In this document: piece by piece, positions 61,530 through 64,000 of the stretch
Numbering within the stretch: position 1 is the first letter of the stretch
Layout of the letters: every line of letters starts with the position of its first letter
DNA from: Caproicibacterium amylolyticum
GTDB taxonomy: Bacteria > Bacillota > Clostridia > Oscillospirales > Acutalibacteraceae
Assembly (NCBI RefSeq): GCF_014467055.1
Contig: NZ_CP060696.1
Coordinates: forward strand, 2,542,001 to 2,606,000
Length of the DNA: 64,000 nucleotides
Direction of reading: 5' to 3'
Notes under the pieces: generated by a model
What the model was told of the DNA's origin: nothing
Seen by the model: only the letters and a program-made list of their open reading frames with translations
The model's database searches: none
Program-made: the position numbers and the translations under genes

Positions 61530-63921
61530 GCTTTTTCTTTGCGCGTCCATGAATCATTTCAATAATGCCATACAGAATGACTGCACTGCCACAGGCAAAG
61601 GTCACCAGAATGGGCACAACATCCGCGCCGGTCTGCGGCAATTTTTCGTTATTCGTAACGGCTTCGCCGCTGTTTCCATTGGAAGCCGGTATGCTGGAAT
61701 CAGCGCTCGGATTTGCAGAGGATACGGTTCCGGCACCGTTGCTCGGGGTGTTGCCAGACTCTGCATTCGGTGTTTCAGAAGATGCGGAAGAACTTTCTCC
61801 ATTGCCGTTGCTGGGTGTGCTGCTGCTTTCCTGACTCGGTGCTTCGCTGGAACCAGTCGAAGAAGAGCCAGGGTCACTGCTTGACGTTACCGGCGGATAA
61901 TACGGATGTGAAAAAGTACTGGAAGAACTGTTGCTGGAGCTGCTGCTCGAACCGCTCTCGGATGAACTGCCGGTTCCGTGACTGTTCGGTTCACTGTCCA
62001 CTTTGCTTGGTGTGCTGTTGCTACTAGAAGAACTACTCTGTGAGGAACTATCGGATGGTGTGCTGCTCGAACCGCTCTCGGATGAACTGCCGGTCCCGTG
62101 GCTGTTCGGGTCACTGTCCACTTTGCTTGGTGTGCCGGAACTATTGGAAGAACTACTTTGTGAAGAACTGTCGGAGGGTAAGCTGCTCGAACCGCTCTCG
62201 GATGAACTGCCGGTCCCGTGGCTGTTCGGGTCACTGTCCACTTTGCTTGGTGTGCCGGAACTATTGGAAGAACTACTTTGTGAAGAACTGTCGGAGGGTA
62301 AGCTGCTCGAACCGCTCTCGGATGAACTGCCGATCCCATGGCTGTTCGGGTCGCTGTCCACCTTGCTCGGTGTGCCGGAACTATTGGAAGAACTACTTTG
62401 TGAAGAACTGTCGGAGGGGGTGCTGCTCACACTGCTTTCAGACGAACTGTCACCATTACCATGGCTCGGCGTACTGCTGCTTTCCTCACTCGGCGTTTCG
62501 GAACTTAAAGCTTCAGAACTCGGTGTCACAATAATTTCTGAAGATGTTGTAGAAGATTCAGAGGAAGACGAGGACTCTTCCTCCTTTGCAGCAAAATAAA
62601 CGTCCGCAGAACTTACTGCCTGAAAAGGAATACGGTGAATCTCGCCGCCACTGATATGATGCACTTCATTGGCATATACAGGGCCATTCATTGAAGAACC
62701 GTCGGCAATCACCTGTGCATTTGGTGCCAGCAGCGTTCCGAGTGTACCGGCACTCGCAGAGGTATGTACTGTGCCGCTGTAGCTGCCAAAGTTCCAGATA
62801 ACACGGCTCGCAACTGTGTTCCAGCTTTCTCCGGGATTAACGCCGCCGATTTTCACTTCCGGCAGCCGAGTGACCGGAGCTGAAGAATTTATATTAATAA
62901 TTAAATACTGATTGCTGTTCAGCAGAATCCCGTTGTTTTGCACCGCATTGGCATCCGAAAAGCCCATTGCAGCGGCCACTGCCTGCCGCAGGCTTTCTGC
63001 ACTGCCGTCTGCTGTAGAAAGATTCAGTACTTTAACCGCTGCGTCTTCGCTCACATTTTGCGCAAGGCCGCTCAGCCGGTCTGCAAAACCAGACAAGCTG
63101 GAAAGCATTCCGCTGACATTGGGATTCTGGGTTCCATCATCAATTACAACCGAACTGCCGTTTAAATTAATTGTATACCGGCGGCTGTCAGCCGTTGACA
63201 AAACACGCTGACCTCCCTCGCCCTGCAGACTGTTGTTTGCACCAAACACAACCTTGCTTTTTGTTTCCCCTGCGCTTTTCAATGTCAAAACACCGGTGCT
63301 GGATTCTACGGTACCGACATAGCTGACTGCGCCGCTTGCCAGGTTGTCCGTTGTCTGCGGAACTGTTACTTTTTCAGCGTGCTCTGCGTCTGGTTTTTCA
63401 TCTTTGTAAGGCATAACATAATAAGTCCTGCCTGCCTCCAGGCTGCTGACTGTAGTATTGCCGCTGCCATTCTCATCAACACCAACAGTTACATTTTCTC
63501 CAATTTGCTGTGCTGCCTCTGCATCCGCAAAAATACCGAACTGGCAGGCAGCTTTTGCATTATACACATGGATCGTCAAAGAAGCAGCGGACGGATATGT
63601 AACATCATGTGTATTGCCGATTTCACCGTTGCTGCCGGTCAGGGTGTTGACTGCAATATTCGTTTCAAAATCAAGATTATTTTCCAGCAGATTTGCCACC
63701 ACTCCATACTGCCGCGCTTTGCCTAAGCCTGCGGCAATTTGCTGTGCGGTAAGGCCATTGGTCTGCGGAGCTTCTGTTGGTTCCATTACAATGGTTTTCT
63801 GCTGGCTGCCGTCGCCAGTTTGCGCAAAAGCTGCCGCTGTAAAGGAAACTGCTACTGTGCAGGCAACAGCTGCGCAGGCCAGCCGGTGGAGCATTGCTTT
63901 ACAATTTTCAGTATGTTTCAT
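61522..63921 (-). CDS. serine-rich LPXTG surface protein, choice-of-anchor A type
   Basis: 799 residues. Signal peptide at 1-33 (LACAAVACTVAVSFTAAAFA), then a choice-of-anchor A-like domain to about residue 440 (VIWNFGSYSGTVH, ISGGEIHRIPFQ), then a long Ser-rich stalk (residues about 445-740) with a 40-residue tandem repeat, and LPQTG at about 761 followed by a TM and basic tail. It would be anchored to the wall by the adjacent sortase. Likely an adhesin or a glycosylated surface protein. Confidence 0.9.
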   Translation of the reverse strand: MKHTENCKAMLHRLACAAVACTVAVSFTAAAFAQTGDGSQQKTIVMEPTEAPQTNGLTAQQIAAGLGKARQYGVVANLLENNLDFETNIAVNTLTGSNGEIGNTHDVTYPSAASLTIHVYNAKAACQFGIFADAEAAQQIGENVTVGVDENGSGNTTVSSLEAGRTYYVMPYKDEKPDAEHAEKVTVPQTTDNLASGAVSYVGTVESSTGVLTLKSAGETKSKVVFGANNSLQGEGGQRVLSTADSRRYTINLNGSSVVIDDGTQNPNVSGMLSSLSGFADRLSGLAQNVSEDAAVKVLNLSTADGSAESLRQAVAAAMGFSDANAVQNNGILLNSNQYLIININSSAPVTRLPEVKIGGVNPGESWNTVASRVIWNFGSYSGTVHTSASAGTLGTLLAPNAQVIADGSSMNGPVYANEVHHISGGEIHRIPFQAVSSADVYFAAKEEESSSSSESSTTSSEIIVTPSSEALSSETPSEESSSTPSHGNGDSSSESSVSSTPSDSSSQSSSSNSSGTPSKVDSDPNSHGIGSSSESGSSSLPSDSSSQSSSSNSSGTPSKVDSDPNSHGTGSSSESGSSSLPSDSSSQSSSSNSSGTPSKVDSDPNSHGTGSSSESGSSSTPSDSSSQSSSSSSNSTPSKVDSEPNSHGTGSSSESGSSSSSSNSSSSTFSHPYYPPVTSSSDPGSSSTGSSEAPSQESSSTPSNGNGESSSASSETPNAESGNTPSNGAGTVSSANPSADSSIPASNGNSGEAVTNNEKLPQTGADVVPILVTFACGSAVILYGIIEMIHGRAKKKHE
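61941..62420 (-). repeat. 120-bp tandem repeats in the LPXTG stalk
   Basis: Four copies start at 61,941, 62,061, 62,181 and 62,301, exactly 120 bp apart, each with CTCGAACCGCTCTCGGATGA and CACTGTCCAC. The two central copies are almost identical. A degenerate fifth begins at 62,421. Confidence 0.88.
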
Positions 63922-64000
63922 GGATGTGCCTCTCTTCCAAATGCTTCAAAAGTAGATTCATGTTTTCGCATGGATTTGACAAATCTAATTTTCGTCAATT

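Noticed and set aside
61941..62420. Regular repeats resembling a CRISPR array
   Set aside because: The 120-bp units have no unique spacers and lie in frame within a serine-rich coding sequence.
61602..62599. Frames of 150-200 codons on both strands in the repeats
   Set aside because: They are produced by the tandem repeat and have no start signals; the LPXTG frame explains the region.

Overview
The window is about 64 kb from a spore-forming Firmicute, most likely a Clostridia/Oscillospiraceae-type organism. The evidence is a cotJA-cotJB-cotJC spore-coat operon, Gram-positive sigma-A promoters and AGGAGG ribosome binding sites, an LPXTG wall protein beside a sortase, and moderate GC. No species call is made.

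Layout. (1) 1-12,368 is ordinary chromosome: the 3' part of a P2-type cation ATPase, an XRE regulator, a YbaK-like deacylase, nucleoside diphosphate kinase, two HAD phosphatases, a glycogen branching enzyme, a GT-C-like membrane protein, a methyltransferase, a PadR/DUF1700 pair and the 3' part of cotJC. (2) About 12,369-57,046 is a 44.7 kb prophage-like element. (3) 57,020-64,000 is chromosome again: the 5' part of cotJC, cotJB, cotJA, a polyprenyl-phosphate glycosyltransferase, a DUF421 protein, glycerate kinase, a sortase and a serine-rich LPXTG surface protein.

The main discovery is that the element splits cotJC (manganese-catalase-like spore coat protein). The C-terminal 172 codons lie at 11,850-12,368 and the N-terminal 28 codons at 57,047-57,130, on the same strand and 44.7 kb apart. 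Joining them at the shared CCGTA core restores a 200-residue CotJC with the family motif QYGGPNGELGASLRY intact. A large serine recombinase gene lies next to the right junction, and the inner ends carry inverted copies of one 20-base motif, as expected of an attP. This is the architecture of skin-type intervening elements, which are excised in the sporulating mother cell.

Within the element, the left 8 kb (12.4-20.6 kb) is AT-rich cargo: a retron-like defence locus (P-loop ATPase, phosphoribosyltransferase-like protein, winged-helix-like protein, msr-msd RNA with a 22-bp a1/a2 repeat, reverse transcriptase), a convergent pair of unknown genes (one soluble, one four-TM) and an IS3-family insertion sequence. 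From 51.7 kb leftward to 20.7 kb nearly all genes run on the minus strand: early genes (HUH Rep, DUF1064 nuclease, PcfK/PcfJ-like pair, DUF3102, methyltransferase, ArpU-like regulator), lambda-type head genes, P2-type contractile tail genes and lysis genes. The baseplate J and tail-fibre genes are full of single-base frameshifts while nearly everything around them is open. A divergent cI-type switch with mirrored operators lies at 51.8 kb. The right arm has a toxin-antitoxin pair and a small gene coupled to the recombinase. A 26-bp perfect inverted repeat encloses a second small XRE gene at 49.8-50.1 kb.
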